Shown piece after piece: positions 23,911-36,878 of a stretch of 64,000 nt of DNA (its first letter is position 1; every line of letters starts with the position of its first letter). The position numbers were made by a program, and so were the translations under genes. The stretch covers positions 62,001-126,000 of the forward strand of contig NZ_PDWQ01000004.1 in NCBI RefSeq assembly GCF_010211745.1. Direction: 5' to 3'. Source of the stretch: Pseudoxanthomonas kalamensis DSM 18571. GTDB taxonomy: Bacteria > Pseudomonadota > Gammaproteobacteria > Xanthomonadales > Xanthomonadaceae. A model generated the notes under the pieces. That model worked only from the letters and a program-made list of their open reading frames with translations. It made no database searches and was not told where the DNA came from.

Positions 23911-25227
23911 ATGGCGGCAAACGACTTCTGGAAACTTCGCGAAGCTCCACTGCACGAGTTCCAGGAAGCTGACTGGGAAGCCTACTACCCGGCCATGGCG
24001 CGCTGGCTCGCGCATGACGACGCAGATATCCGGGAAGCCTGTGTCGAACGCTTGGCGATGGCCGTACTGTCTGCGGAAGTGCGCACGTTGCCGCGCGACG
24101 ATGGTGGAACCGAATCGGCCCGCCATCGTCTGTCCTGGTTGCTGGAAGTCCTCGTCCGGGCGCATGCCAAGCATACCGATGTGCTGGGATTCTTTCTCGA
24201 CAATCTGCGCTACCACGGCGATAAAGAACCCTTCCTGACCCCATTGCTGGACTGGCTGCGGGCTCTGCACCGCGAACGCCCCTTCGGCATCAGTCCCGAG
24301 CACGTGGAAGGCATCCTGGTATTGATCACACCATGCGATGACTGGGACACGCAGGCCCCGCACTGGATCGCCCTGCTGGACCACCCTTCCGATTACGTGC
24401 GTGCCTGTGCCGCCTACCGGCTCGCCAATTGCGGTACGGACACCACTCCCGACACCGACACATTGTTCGCCCTGATCCAGCGCAAGGAAATCGAACGTCC
24501 GGGCATTGCCGGCCCGTTCTGGACAAACGCGCAATATCGCGCCGATGAAATTTCGATCGACCCGGCCGAATGGATGCTGGGCATTCTCGAACAGCGTCAA
24601 ACCGACGAGCCTGCCGGCCTGCCGTTTTGCGGCATCGATTTCCATCTGCACGAATGGTGCAGCAACTCTCCGCAACTGGTAGAACGCATGCGCCGGGGGG
24701 GGCACTTGGCACTGGCACTGGAAACCGCCACGGAAACACGTGGCGTGGTTCAGGGCATGCTTCCCCAGTTGCTGGCGCTCGGCGACGAGGACGACCCACG
24801 CATCGCACATGCTGCCTGGTGGCATCTCGCCTTGTACTACCACACCCTGCATCCTCGCGCCCATGCCGACGAGCCGGGTATCCGCCATTTCCCGCTATGG
24901 CAGCCGGATGCGGACATGTTCGTGCTGCATGAAGTCTGGGACGACAAATGGCGCAACGTCATGGTGCTTTATCCAGCCAGGGAGGGCGAGGAATTCGACG
25001 ATGTCCGCGCCTGGGCGCTGATCGACATGGTGTTACCGCCCGAGATCCGCGGCGCATTGGCGCATCACTTCCTGTCGGCGCACGATGCCCCGCCTGCACC
25101 CTTTCGGCTGGGTGACGACCTGCTCTTCGAATTCGAAACCGGCGCGCTGCTGAAAATGGAGGGCGACCCGGACCAGCGTCGTTGGCGCAGGCTCGAAATC
25201 GTCGGACGCGGCATACAGGAGCAATGA
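23911..25227 (+). CDS. Uncharacterised protein, possibly HEAT-like
   Basis: 438 residues, soluble, with no signal peptide. It is acidic and Trp-rich. The first half looks like helical repeats (YYPAMARWLAHDDADIREACVERLA, then APHWIALLDHPSDYVRACAAYRLANCG), as in HEAT or DNA-damage scaffolds. The second half has no motif I know. It starts 26 bp after the thiolase in the same direction. Its average codon use appears less GC-extreme than its neighbours, which could mean transfer. Function unknown. Confidence 0.75.
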   Translation: MAANDFWKLREAPLHEFQEADWEAYYPAMARWLAHDDADIREACVERLAMAVLSAEVRTLPRDDGGTESARHRLSWLLEVLVRAHAKHTDVLGFFLDNLRYHGDKEPFLTPLLDWLRALHRERPFGISPEHVEGILVLITPCDDWDTQAPHWIALLDHPSDYVRACAAYRLANCGTDTTPDTDTLFALIQRKEIERPGIAGPFWTNAQYRADEISIDPAEWMLGILEQRQTDEPAGLPFCGIDFHLHEWCSNSPQLVERMRRGGHLALALETATETRGVVQGMLPQLLALGDEDDPRIAHAAWWHLALYYHTLHPRAHADEPGIRHFPLWQPDADMFVLHEVWDDKWRNVMVLYPAREGEEFDDVRAWALIDMVLPPEIRGALAHHFLSAHDAPPAPFRLGDDLLFEFETGALLKMEGDPDQRRWRRLEIVGRGIQEQ

Positions 25228-25413
25228 GGCCCGCCTGCTTCCATGGACGCCATTGCTTGCCGTAAACGGTTTGCCTGCCGCACATCCTGTGGACGGCAAT
25301 CCTCTGCTGGATAGCGGCCACGATCATCCCCTTGGCCTTCTGGCTGCGCAGGGCTCATGTCGGAGGCACGCGGTTGATGCTTGTCGCACCTGTGCACGCT
25401 GAGGAACGAGCCC
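25228..25413. other. Intergenic stretch with a possible membrane-protein remnant
   Basis: No complete gene is visible. One forward frame from about 25270 to 25470 encodes a hydrophobic run (ILWTAILCWIAATIIPLAFW) followed by LRRAH, like a membrane helix with a positive inside flank. It has a stop just upstream and no usable start, so it looks like a remnant or chance. Confidence 0.35.
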
Positions 25414-27780
25414 TCAGCGCGGCGGCGGCGCGAGTACCTGACGGTCGCCGTTATGCTCGGGCGGGCTGACCACGCCGGCCGCTTCCATCGCCTCGACCAA
25501 GCGCGCGGCGCGGTTGTAGCCGATCTTCAGCCGGCGCTGCACGCCGGAGATCGAGGCGCGCCGGGTTTCGGTGACGATCTGCACCGCCTGGTCGTACAGC
25601 GGGTCGGCCTCGGGGTCGTCGGCGCCGGCCGATTCCGGCAGGCCGGTCGCGCCGACCACCACGCCGTCGCCCATCACCTGCACTTCTTCCAGTACGCCTT
25701 CGATGTAGTCGGCCCGGCCGCTGGCCTTCAGGTGCTCGACCACGCGATGCACTTCGTCGTCGCTGACGAAGGCGCCGTGCACGCGCTCGGGCAAGGCCGT
25801 GCCCGGCGGCAGGTACAGCATGTCGCCGTTGCCGAGCAGGGTTTCCGCACCGGACTGGTCGAGGATGGTGCGCGAGTCGATCTTGGAACTGACCTGGAAG
25901 GCAATCCGGGTCGGCACGTTGGCCTTGATCAGGCCGGTGATGACGTCCACCGACGGCCGCTGGGTGGCCAGGATCAGGTGGATGCCGGCCGCGCGCGCCT
26001 TCTGCGCCAGCCTGGCGATCAACTCTTCGACCTTCTTGCCGACGATCATCATCATGTCGGCGAATTCGTCGATGAAGATGACGATGAACGGCAGCGGCTC
26101 CAGCGGGCGCGGGGCCTCGTCCAGATCGGGATTGGGCTTGAACAGCGGGTCCAGCAGCGGCTGGCCGGCGTCGATGGCGTCGCGCACCTTCTTGTTGAAA
26201 CCGGCCAGGTTGCGCACGCCGACCGCGCTCATCAGCTTGTAGCGGCGCTCCATTTCGGCCACGCACCAGCGCAGGCCGTTAGCGGCCTCCTTCATGTCGG
26301 TGACCACCGGTGCCAGCAGGTGCGGAATGTCCTGGTAGACGCTCAGCTCGAGCATCTTAGGATCGATCATCAGCATCCGCAGGTCTTTCGGGCTGGCCTT
26401 GTACAGCAGGCTCAGGACCATGGCATTGACCGCCACCGACTTGCCCGAGCCGGTGGTGCCGGCCACCAGCAGATGCGGCATCCGCGCCAGGTCGGCGACC
26501 GTCGGCCGACCGGCGATGTCCTTGCCCAGCGCCAGCGTCAGCGGGCTGGCCGACTTGTCGTATTCCTTCGAGCGCAGCAGCTCGCTCAGGTAGATCATCT
26601 CGCGGCTGGTGTTGGGGATTTCCAGCCCGATCACCGACTTGCCCGGGATCACGTCGACCACGCGCACCGACTTCACGCTCAGGCCGCGGGCGATGTCCTT
26701 GTCCAGCGAGCTGATCTGGCTGACCTTGACCCCCGGCGCCGGTTCGATCTCGAAACGGGTGATGACTGGACCCGGATAGGCGCCGACCACCTCGGCGTCG
26801 ATGCGGAAATCCTTCAGCTTGAACTCGATCTGCCGCGACAGGGTTTCCAGTGTCTCTTCCGAATAGCCCTTCGGCTGCGGCTTGGGGTCGTCCAGCAGGG
26901 CCAGCGGCGGCAGCCCGGAGCCGTCGCCGCCGGTACCGTGGAACAGCGGGATCTGCTGCTCGCGCTTGGCGCGGTCGCTCTTCTCGATCACCGGGGCCGG
27001 CGGCGGCTCGATCTTCACCGGCTCGCGGCGGGCGCGCTGCACCGCATCGGTCTTGCGCACTTCCTCGCGCTGCTCGCGCAGGGCGCGGGTCTGCTGCCAT
27101 TCGCTGGCCTGCTTGCCGCTGCGACGCAACAGCGCCGGCAACGCCAGCACCCAGCCGCCGATGCGTTCCATCACCGCGAACCACGACAGCCCGGTCGCCA
27201 GGGTGATCGACACCAGCAGCAGCGCCAGCAGGAACAGATTGCTGCCCAGGCTGCCGAACAGGCCGTTCAGCGAACCACCGACCAGCCGTCCGAGGATGCC
27301 GCCGGCACCGGCCGAGAAACTGTCGGCCGACAGGCCGCGCATGTACAGCAGGCCAGTGGCGGCGATCACGAAACCGACCATGCCCACCAACCTCAACGCC
27401 GGACCGAGGTCGACGTCGCCATCGCCGTCGCTGTCCATGCCGAACAGCGCGATCCAGGCCACCGCACCAAGGATCAGCGGCAGCAGGAAGGCCACGTAAC
27501 CAACGAAACCCAGCAGCAGGTCGGCCAGCTTGGCGCCGACGATGCCGCCCAGGTTGTGCACCGGCGCGGTCAGGCTGCCGGTATGCGACCAGCCCGGGTC
27601 GCTGGCCGAATAGGTGAACAGGCAGGCCAGCAGGTACAGCAGCAAGGGCGCGATGGCGATCAGGGCCAGGTCGCGCCACAGCCGCTGGCGTCGCGTCGGT
27701 GCGGCCGAAGCGCTGCGTGCGGTCGCCTTGCCTTCCTTGCCGTTCTTGGCCTTGCCGCGTTCCGAAAGCTGTTTCGCCAC
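25414..27780 (-). CDS. ftsK: DNA translocase FtsK
   Basis: 788 residues from a GTG start. Four or five membrane helices occupy about 30-200 ([17 protein letters not shown] onward). A linker rich in charged residues follows, then the RecA-like motor. Walker A is [14 protein letters not shown], Walker B is [14 protein letters not shown], and [13 protein letters not shown] lies after it. The gamma winged-helix domain ends the protein ([35 protein letters not shown]) and would bind KOPS. It clears chromosome ends through the septum and activates XerCD at dif. It is divergent from trxB. Confidence 0.97.
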   Translation of the reverse strand: MAKQLSERGKAKNGKEGKATARSASAAPTRRQRLWRDLALIAIAPLLLYLLACLFTYSASDPGWSHTGSLTAPVHNLGGIVGAKLADLLLGFVGYVAFLLPLILGAVAWIALFGMDSDGDGDVDLGPALRLVGMVGFVIAATGLLYMRGLSADSFSAGAGGILGRLVGGSLNGLFGSLGSNLFLLALLLVSITLATGLSWFAVMERIGGWVLALPALLRRSGKQASEWQQTRALREQREEVRKTDAVQRARREPVKIEPPPAPVIEKSDRAKREQQIPLFHGTGGDGSGLPPLALLDDPKPQPKGYSEETLETLSRQIEFKLKDFRIDAEVVGAYPGPVITRFEIEPAPGVKVSQISSLDKDIARGLSVKSVRVVDVIPGKSVIGLEIPNTSREMIYLSELLRSKEYDKSASPLTLALGKDIAGRPTVADLARMPHLLVAGTTGSGKSVAVNAMVLSLLYKASPKDLRMLMIDPKMLELSVYQDIPHLLAPVVTDMKEAANGLRWCVAEMERRYKLMSAVGVRNLAGFNKKVRDAIDAGQPLLDPLFKPNPDLDEAPRPLEPLPFIVIFIDEFADMMMIVGKKVEELIARLAQKARAAGIHLILATQRPSVDVITGLIKANVPTRIAFQVSSKIDSRTILDQSGAETLLGNGDMLYLPPGTALPERVHGAFVSDDEVHRVVEHLKASGRADYIEGVLEEVQVMGDGVVVGATGLPESAGADDPEADPLYDQAVQIVTETRRASISGVQRRLKIGYNRAARLVEAMEAAGVVSPPEHNGDRQVLAPPPR

Positions 27781-27827
27781 CTATGCCTGACCTTAGGAAT
27801 ATTCCGTTAGTGACTGATAATAAATGA

Positions 27828-29033
<1,206 letters not shown>

Positions 29034-29043
29034 CCGTCTGTTT

Positions 29044-29088
29044 GTCGTCCCGGCAGACGCTGGACCCCGGCTTTCGCCGGGATGACGA
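29044..29088. repeat. Palindromic intergenic repeat (REP-like)
   Basis: The gap after trxB contains a palindrome whose ends read TCGTCCCGGC and GCCGGGATGACGA, with an inner hairpin CCCCGGC-TTTC-GCCGGG. This 'GTCATCCCGGCGAAAGCCGG' type is a common dispersed element in proteobacteria. It can also work as a terminator or mRNA-stabilising end. Confidence 0.7.
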
Positions 29089-29095
29089 CTGATAC

Positions 29096-30238
29096 ATGGC
29101 TGACCTACGGATACATCGAAGACTTTCCGGCATACCCGCCGCATGCTGGGATGCCCTGCACGATGGCCGCAATCCGTTCATCAGCCACGCTTTCCTGTCC
29201 GGCCTGGAAGACACCGGCTGCCTGCGCCCGGACTGGGGCTGGCAGCCGCACCACCTCACCCTATGGGACGGCGACGAACTGATTGCTACCGCGCCGGGCT
29301 ATCTGAAGGACAACTCGCACGGCGAGTTCGTGTTCGATCACGCCTGGGCACACGCCTACGCGCGCTACGGCATGGACTACTACCCCAAATGGCTGTGCGC
29401 GGTGCCCTATTCGCCGGTCACCGGCCTGCGCCTGCTGGCCCGTGACGACGCATCCCGCCGCGCCTTGCTGGATGCCATCGTGGACGAGACGCGGCGGCTG
29501 GGCCTGTCGTCGGCCCACGTCAATTTCCACACCGCCGAGGAGGACGGCGTGTTTGCCGACGACTGGCTGCCGCGACTGGACGTGCAGTACCACTGGCACA
29601 ACAACGCCGGCTGGCGGGACTTCGACGATTTCCTGTCGGCGATGGACCACAAGCACCGCAAGAACATCCGCCAGGAGCGGCGCAAGGTCGCCGAGGCCGG
29701 GGTGGTCTTCCGCGTCCTGCACGGCGATGAAGCCAGCCCGGCGGATCTGGCGGCGATGCACGACTTCTACCTGCAGACCTTCGCCGACTACGGCAATTCG
29801 CCGGCGTTGACCCTGGCCTTCCTGCAACACCTGGCGCGCACCCTGCCGCGGCAACTGGTGCTGTTCCTGGCCGAATTCGACAACCGACCGATCGCCGGCG
29901 CCCTGTGCCTGCGCGGCGGCGACACCCTGTACGGGCGCTACTGGGGCGCGCACGGCCTGCCCGATGGGCGCCGACTACCTGGCCTGCACTTCGAAACCTG
30001 CTACTACCAAGGCATCGACTACTGCCTGCGGCACGGCCTGACCGTGTTCGAGCCGGGTGCGCAAGGCGAGCACAAGATCGCCCGCGGCTTCCTGCCGACC
30101 CTCGTGCGCAGCCGGCACTGGCTGGTCGATGCCGACTTCGCCGAGGCGCTGACGCGCTGGTGTGCGGACGAAACCGAATCCGTGCGCCGCTACGCCGGGC
30201 TGCTGGCGGCGCATTCGCCGTTCCGCAACGGCGGCTGA
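29096..30238 (+). CDS. GNAT/FemAB-like acyltransferase family protein (DUF482)
   Basis: 380 residues. It matches the DUF482 (peptidogalycan biosynthesis/recognition) family in pattern: NPFISHAFLSGLEDTG at the N terminus, YPKWLCAVPYSPVTG, HWHN, and FDDFLSAMDHKHRKNIRQERRK near the centre. FEPGAQGEHKIARGFLP near the C terminus is the most conserved stretch. These proteins have a GNAT-like fold; the substrate is not known. It lies just upstream of aat, in the usual trxB-DUF482-aat-infA order of the family. Confidence 0.85.
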   Translation: MADLRIHRRLSGIPAACWDALHDGRNPFISHAFLSGLEDTGCLRPDWGWQPHHLTLWDGDELIATAPGYLKDNSHGEFVFDHAWAHAYARYGMDYYPKWLCAVPYSPVTGLRLLARDDASRRALLDAIVDETRRLGLSSAHVNFHTAEEDGVFADDWLPRLDVQYHWHNNAGWRDFDDFLSAMDHKHRKNIRQERRKVAEAGVVFRVLHGDEASPADLAAMHDFYLQTFADYGNSPALTLAFLQHLARTLPRQLVLFLAEFDNRPIAGALCLRGGDTLYGRYWGAHGLPDGRRLPGLHFETCYYQGIDYCLRHGLTVFEPGAQGEHKIARGFLPTLVRSRHWLVDADFAEALTRWCADETESVRRYAGLLAAHSPFRNGG

Positions 30239-30267
30239 GCCCACCGGACGCTGCCTACAATGATCGC

Positions 30268-31005
30268 GTGAGCCAGCGCCCTTTCCTGTTGTCCGCCGAT
30301 CCTGCCACGCCGTTCCCGCCGGTGGAACAGGCCCTGCGGCAGCCGGACGGACTGCTGGCGATCGGCGGCGACCTGCACCCGCAGCGCCTGCTCAATGCCT
30401 ACCGCAATGGCATTTTCCCGTGGTTTTCCGAGGGCCAGCCGATCCTGTGGTGGTCGCCGGACCCGCGCATGGTGTTCCGGACCGACGGCGTGCGGCTGTC
30501 GTCGCGTTTCCGCCGTCACCTGCGACGCCTGCCTTGGGTGGTTCGGGCCGATACCGCATTCGGACAGGTCATCGAACGTTGCGCCAGCACGCCACGGCCG
30601 GGGCAGGACGGCACCTGGATCACCGCAGACATGCAAGCCGCCTATATCGCCCTGCACCACCTGGGTCACGCCCACTCGGTCGAAGTGCTCGACGGCGACC
30701 ATCTGGTCGGCGGCATCTACGGCGTCGCCATCGGCAGGATGTTCTTCGGCGAGAGCATGTTCAGCACCGTGTCCGGTGGCTCAAAGGTGGCGCTGGCCGC
30801 CCTGGCCCTGCAGTTGTGCCGCTGGGGCTGGCCGCTGATCGACGCCCAGGTCGAGAACTCACATCTGCTCAGTCTGGGAGCTGAAAGCCTGCCCCGGGAC
30901 GCGTTCATGCGGGCCGTCCGCGCGCAGGCGGCCTTGCCCGAGCCTCCCGGCCGCTGGACTCAACGCTTCGGCACCTTCCCGGCCTCCAAGCTGGCCAATT
31001 CTTAA
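30268..31005 (+). CDS. aat: Leucyl/phenylalanyl-tRNA-protein transferase
   Basis: 245 residues from a GTG start. PDGLLAIGGDLHPQRLLNAYRNGIFPWF and WWSPDPRMVF are diagnostic, and FFGESMFSTVSGGSKVALAAL and LIDAQVENSHL follow. The enzyme adds Leu or Phe to proteins with N-terminal Arg or Lys, marking them for ClpS/ClpAP. clpA and clpS lie about 1-3 kb downstream, so the N-degron pathway is nearly contiguous. TACAAT lies just upstream of the start. Confidence 0.95.
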   Translation: MSQRPFLLSADPATPFPPVEQALRQPDGLLAIGGDLHPQRLLNAYRNGIFPWFSEGQPILWWSPDPRMVFRTDGVRLSSRFRRHLRRLPWVVRADTAFGQVIERCASTPRPGQDGTWITADMQAAYIALHHLGHAHSVEVLDGDHLVGGIYGVAIGRMFFGESMFSTVSGGSKVALAALALQLCRWGWPLIDAQVENSHLLSLGAESLPRDAFMRAVRAQAALPEPPGRWTQRFGTFPASKLANS

Positions 31006-31011
31006 CGCTTT

Positions 31012-31040
31012 TTGCACAGACCGCCGCCGACGCGTAAAAT
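31012..31040 (+). promoter_or_regulatory. Sigma-70 promoter of infA
   Basis: TTGCAC (31012-31017), a 17-bp spacer and TAAAAT (31035-31040) form a near-consensus promoter that begins just after the aat stop. The start codon of infA is 49 bp beyond the -10. Confidence 0.75.
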
Positions 31041-31089
31041 GCGCCGGTTGCGGCCCCGCCGCGCAGTTGTTCCACAACCACGGATTTCC

Positions 31090-31308
31090 ATGTCGAAAGA
31101 CGATTCCATCGAGTTCGAAGGCACAGTCACCGAGACCCTGCCCAACACCATGTTCCGGGTCACCCTGGAAAACGGTCACGAGATCATCGCCCACATCTCC
31201 GGGCGCATGCGCAAGAACTACATCCGCATCCTGACCGGCGACAAGGTCAAGGTCGAGATGACGCCCTACGACCTGACCAAGGGCCGGATCACCTACCGCA
31301 TGAAGTGA
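31090..31308 (+). CDS. infA: Translation initiation factor IF-1
   Basis: 72 residues, the exact family length. It is an S1-like OB fold: [23 protein letters not shown], then [19 protein letters not shown] and [14 protein letters not shown]-1 binds the A site of the 30S subunit during initiation. It has its own strong promoter and a strong terminator, so it is expressed separately. Confidence 0.98.
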   Translation: MSKDDSIEFEGTVTETLPNTMFRVTLENGHEIIAHISGRMRKNYIRILTGDKVKVEMTPYDLTKGRITYRMK

Positions 31309-31327
31309 TGCGGTAGCGACTGCACGA

Positions 31328-31350
31328 AAAAGCGGCCAATGGCCGCTTTT
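31328..31350 (+). terminator. Rho-independent terminator of infA
   Basis: AAAAGCGGCC (31328-31337) and GGCCGCTTTT (31341-31350) form a 10-bp stem with a 3-nt loop, ending in a T run. It starts 20 bp after the infA stop. Confidence 0.9.
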
Positions 31351-31394
31351 GTTGTGTGCAATGCGCAATATTCGCGCGACCCAATCTGATATGG

Positions 31395-31530
31395 ATGCAA
31401 CAGCGTGCGAATCGGTTGCATGACTTGCGTCACCGATGACGCAAGTCATATGGACCTCCGACAGATTCGGTATGCGCCGTACATCGATACCTTGAGCGCC
31501 GGCCAATCCGGTCACTTCCGATCAAGGTAT
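31395..31530 (+). promoter_or_regulatory. Leader with three inverted repeats, one covering a ribosome binding site
   Basis: ATGCAAC (31395-31401) is inverted at 31415-31421. ATGACTTGCGTCA (31420-31432) is inverted exactly at 31437-31449 with a 4-nt loop. ATACCTTGA (31487-31495) is inverted exactly at 31522-31530, and that arm contains the AAGG that serves as ribosome binding site for the gene at 31536. The last stem could hide the site in mRNA. The 13-bp repeat may be an operator or an RNA hairpin. Confidence 0.55.
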
Positions 31531-31535
31531 TCCGA

Positions 31536-31910
31536 ATGAAACTCCCTCTCAGTCTCGTCATCGTCGCGGCATGCCTATCGACCATGCCGGCCGCACACGC
31601 GGAACAGGACCCCATGCCGCTGGAAGGTTGCGCGACACTCGGGGACGGACAGCAGATCGTGCGCGGCAGTGGGAACGGCAAGCGCATCTATGTGCGCGAC
31701 GGCGAGGACCACTATCAACTGACCTTCCGCAATGGCTGCAGCGCGGCAGTACTGGCTTCGAAAATCTCGATATCGACCGATGGCCAGGCCAACAAACTTT
31801 GTTCGGAGGCCACGAAAGTCAAAGCTGACCGGCAAACCTGTCGGGTATCCGAAGTCACGAGGATCAGCCCCGAGGAATTCGATCGCCAGAAAAAACGCGC
31901 ACGCCACTAG
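31536..31910 (+). CDS. Exported protein of unknown function
   Basis: 124 residues. A signal peptide (MKLPLSLVIVAACLSTMPAAHA) with cleavage after AHA precedes a small domain with four Cys. The core IYVRDGEDHYQLTFRNGCSAA is followed by a C-terminal basic tail (KKRARH). The pattern resembles small periplasmic DUF6491-like proteins of this family of bacteria, but I am not certain. It sits alone between infA and clpA. The leader carries unusual inverted repeats. Confidence 0.65.
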   Translation: MKLPLSLVIVAACLSTMPAAHAEQDPMPLEGCATLGDGQQIVRGSGNGKRIYVRDGEDHYQLTFRNGCSAAVLASKISISTDGQANKLCSEATKVKADRQTCRVSEVTRISPEEFDRQKKRARH

Positions 31911-31935
31911 ACCACACTGCCCACTGAAGAAAACC

Positions 31936-31959
31936 AAGGGAGGCCATGTCGCCTCCCTT
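31936..31959. terminator. Terminator between the exported-protein gene and clpA
   Basis: AAGGGAGGC (31936-31944) and GCCTCCCTT (31951-31959) form a 9-bp stem with a 6-nt loop. The genes converge here. On the leftward strand GGTTTTC follows, so it best serves clpA. Confidence 0.6.
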
Positions 31960-31982
31960 GTCGTTTCCGCGCCACTGGAGGC

Positions 31983-34259
<2,277 letters not shown>

Positions 34260-34374
34260 GGCGAACTCCTGCCTACCGATGCCAACAATATGCGGTCTGC
34301 GGCCGCGATTTCCACAATCCGGATGAATTGCTTCGTTCAGGAAACGGAAAGCCTTCGGCCAATCCGCCGCACCG

Positions 34375-34695
34375 TCAGGCCTTTTCCATGGTGCACAGCA
34401 GCGGGTGCTGGTTCATCCGCGAGAACTCGTTGACCTGGGCGACCTTGGACTCGGCCACCTCGCGGGTGAACACCCCGCAGACACCGCGGCCCCGGGTATG
34501 CACGTGCAGCATGACCTGGGTGGCCTTGTCCAGGTCCATCGAGAAGAACTGCTGCAGCACGCCGACCACGAAGTCCATCGGCGTGTAATCGTCGTTCAGC
34601 AGCAGCACCTGGTACATCGGCGGCGGCGCGACTTCCGGCTTGCTGGCCTCGACCAGTACGCCGTGATCGCGTTCGTTTTCGCCTTGCGTGCCCAT
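34375..34695 (-). CDS. clpS: ATP-dependent Clp protease adaptor ClpS
   Basis: 106 residues. [25 protein letters not shown] carries the NDD and the hydrophobic pocket that binds N-terminal Leu, Phe, Tyr or Trp. [21 protein letters not shown] follows. ClpS hands such substrates to ClpA, the next gene. The ATG at 34695 follows a TATAAT box by only 7 nt, so the mRNA may be leaderless. A GTG eight codons upstream would lie before that box. Confidence 0.93.
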   Translation of the reverse strand: MGTQGENERDHGVLVEASKPEVAPPPMYQVLLLNDDYTPMDFVVGVLQQFFSMDLDKATQVMLHVHTRGRGVCGVFTREVAESKVAQVNEFSRMNQHPLLCTMEKA

Positions 34696-34702
34696 GCCGG
34701 GA

Positions 34703-34708
34703 ATTATA
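34703..34708 (-). promoter_or_regulatory. TATAAT -10 element of clpS
   Basis: TATAAT on the minus strand is a perfect -10, with a start predicted at or one base before the A of the clpS ATG. The -35 region is weak. A GC palindrome CCACGCGCGTGG (34716-34727) lies in the spacer. Confidence 0.55.
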
Positions 34709-34789
34709 CCGGGGCCCACGCGCGTGGACGCAGGCGGCCCCGAGCTTCACAATAAGGATTCCCTGCACTGCCGCGAACCGACGAAACCG

Positions 34790-35266
34790 ATGTCCCTGCC
34801 CCTGCGTCCGCTGTTTTGCCTGTTTTCGGCCCTGTTGCCGGCAGCGCCCGTGCTGGCCCGGGACGCTTCGGTCGAAGCCCGTCTGGATGCGCGCGGCGTC
34901 AAGTATGTCCTCGACGAGGACGGCGACTACAAGGTGACCTACAGCTACTCGTCCGAAGGCCGCACCCAGCTGGTCTTCGTCAGTGGCGGCACCGAAAGCG
35001 TCGACGGCTTCGCCATCCGCGAAGTGTTCTCGCCGGCCGCCCGGGTTGCCGATGACGGCATCGACGGTGCCAGGGCGCTGGCACTGCTGGCCGAAAGCCG
35101 TGCCAGCAAGCTGGGCAGCTGGGAAATCGGCGGCGACATCCTGTATTTCGTCATCAAGCTGCCCGACGGCGTCTCCGCAGTCGAACTGGAACAGGCCATG
35201 GACATCGCCGCGCAGACGGCCGACGACATGGAAATCGAGCTTTCCGGCGACAAGGACGATCTGTGA
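34790..35266 (+). CDS. Exported protein of unknown function
   Basis: 158 residues. A signal peptide (about 1-22, ending PVLAR) precedes a compact alpha/beta domain: [21 protein letters not shown] and [10 protein letters not shown], then [19 protein letters not shown]. It resembles the type III-chaperone-like or YbjN-like fold in pattern only. Its stop overlaps the GTG start of the Nudix gene, so it is the first gene of a unit with nudix, mnmA and hflD. Function unknown. Confidence 0.7.
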   Translation: MSLPLRPLFCLFSALLPAAPVLARDASVEARLDARGVKYVLDEDGDYKVTYSYSSEGRTQLVFVSGGTESVDGFAIREVFSPAARVADDGIDGARALALLAESRASKLGSWEIGGDILYFVIKLPDGVSAVELEQAMDIAAQTADDMEIELSGDKDDL

Positions 35267-35760
35267 GTTATCGCGAAGGTCGCTTCTGGCAGCCCGACGT
35301 CACCGTGGCCACGGTGGTGGTCCGCGACGGGCGACTGCTGATGGTCGAGGAATACGCCGGCGGCAACCGGCTGGTGCTGAACCAGCCGGCCGGTCATCTG
35401 GAACCCGACGAGAGCCTGTTGCAGGCGGCGCTGCGCGAGACGCTGGAAGAAACCGGCTGGGACGTGGAACTGACCGACTTCATTGGCGCCTACCAGTGGA
35501 AGGCGCCGGTGCGCCCGGGAGAAAGCGACGGCCGCCACTACCTGCGCTTCGCCTTCACCGCCAGGCCGCTGCGCCACGATCCTTCCCGCCCCCTCGACGA
35601 CGGCATCGAGCGTGCACTGTGGATGACGCCGTCCGAACTGGAACAGGCCTGCGAACGCCACCGCAGCCCGATGGTCTGGCAGGTGGTGGCCGACTGGCTG
35701 GCCGGACGTCGCTACCCGCTGCAGATGCTGAGCCAGATCGACGGAAACGCCGCGCCATGA
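35263..35760 (+). CDS. Nudix hydrolase, NudJ-like
   Basis: 165 residues from a GTG start that overlaps the previous stop. The Nudix box [23 protein letters not shown] fits GX5EX7REUXEEXGU. It sits just before mnmA, as nudJ does in E. coli, where NudJ hydrolyses HMP-pyrophosphate and nucleoside triphosphates. The name NudJ is inferred from context. Confidence 0.88.
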   Translation: MSYREGRFWQPDVTVATVVVRDGRLLMVEEYAGGNRLVLNQPAGHLEPDESLLQAALRETLEETGWDVELTDFIGAYQWKAPVRPGESDGRHYLRFAFTARPLRHDPSRPLDDGIERALWMTPSELEQACERHRSPMVWQVVADWLAGRRYPLQMLSQIDGNAAP

Positions 35761-36878
35761 GTTCCGCGCGGGTCGTGGTCGGGGTATCGGGCGGCGTCGA
35801 TTCGTCGGTGGCCGCCCTGCGCCTGGTCGAATCGGGCGAGTCGGTGGCGGGGCTGTTCATGCAGAACTGGTCCGACGACGGCAGCGGCGAATGCCGCGCC
35901 GAGGACGACCGCCGCGACGCGGTCGCGGTCTGTGGCCGGCTCGGCATCCCGTTCCACTTCCGCGACTTTTCCGCCGAATACTGGTCCGGCGTGTTCGAGC
36001 ATTTCCTCGCCGAATACGCCGCCGGGCGAACCCCCAACCCGGACGTGCTGTGCAACCGCGAGGTCAAGTTCAAGCACTTCCTGGATGCGGCGCGCGAACT
36101 CGACGCGGAGAAGATCGCCACCGGCCACTACGCCCGCATCGACCAGGCCGACGGCCAGTGGCGACTGCTGCGCGCCGTGGACCGCAACAAGGACCAGAGC
36201 TATTTCCTGCACCAGCTGGGCCAGGCGCAACTGTCGGCCACGCTGTTTCCGGTCGGCGAACTGCACAAGGACGCACTGCGCGGAATCGCCCGCGATGCCG
36301 GCCTGCCAACCCACGACAAGAAGGATTCGACCGGGATCTGCTTCATCGGCGAGCGCGACTTCCGCGAATTCCTCGGCCGCTACCTGCCGGCCCGGCCCGG
36401 CGAGATGCGCACTCCGGACGGCCAGCGCATCGGCGAGCATCCCGGTGTGTTCTATTTCACCCTCGGCCAGCGCGAAGGCCTGCAGATCGGTGGCGTGCGC
36501 GGGCGTCCGGCCGCACCGTGGTACGTGGTCGGAAAGGACGTGGAGGACAACGTGCTGTACGTCGATCAGGACACCCGCAGCCCGTGGCTGCTGTCGACCC
36601 GGTTGTGGTCGGAACCGGCGCACTGGTGCGCCGGCGCAGCGCCGGCGCGCGAATTCGAGTGCACGGCGCAGACCCGCTATCGGCAGGCCGACGAGCCATG
36701 CCGGGTCGCGGTCGGCGACGACGGCCGCCTGTGCGTGGAGTTCCCGCAGCCGCAGCGGGCGGTCACCCCCGGTCAGTCGGTGGTGCTGTACCAGGGCGAT
36801 GTCTGCCTGGGCGGTGCGGTGATCGAGCGCACCGATGCCCCGTTCGGACATGCCGCAACGACGGGGAAAGCCGCATGA
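35757..36878 (+). CDS. mnmA: tRNA 2-thiouridine(34) synthase MnmA
   Basis: 373 residues. The PP-loop is [11 protein letters not shown] at about 11-21. The two catalytic Cys lie in [12 protein letters not shown] (Cys99) and [10 protein letters not shown]. The beta-barrel C-terminal domain follows. MnmA makes the 2-thio group of s2U34 in tRNA-Lys, -Glu and -Gln with sulfur from the IscS/Tus relay. The ATG overlaps the Nudix stop. Confidence 0.97.
   Translation: MSSARVVVGVSGGVDSSVAALRLVESGESVAGLFMQNWSDDGSGECRAEDDRRDAVAVCGRLGIPFHFRDFSAEYWSGVFEHFLAEYAAGRTPNPDVLCNREVKFKHFLDAARELDAEKIATGHYARIDQADGQWRLLRAVDRNKDQSYFLHQLGQAQLSATLFPVGELHKDALRGIARDAGLPTHDKKDSTGICFIGERDFREFLGRYLPARPGEMRTPDGQRIGEHPGVFYFTLGQREGLQIGGVRGRPAAPWYVVGKDVEDNVLYVDQDTRSPWLLSTRLWSEPAHWCAGAAPAREFECTAQTRYRQADEPCRVAVGDDGRLCVEFPQPQRAVTPGQSVVLYQGDVCLGGAVIERTDAPFGHAATTGKAA

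Noticed and set aside
25377-25473. Forward frame with a hydrophobic helix in the fadA-ftsK gap
   Set aside because: It has a stop just upstream and the first ATG comes after the helix, so it is reported only as a possible remnant.
25381-27810. An 809-codon open frame antisense to ftsK
   Set aside because: It covers ftsK on the other strand, and the translation is low-complexity in Gln, His and Asp.
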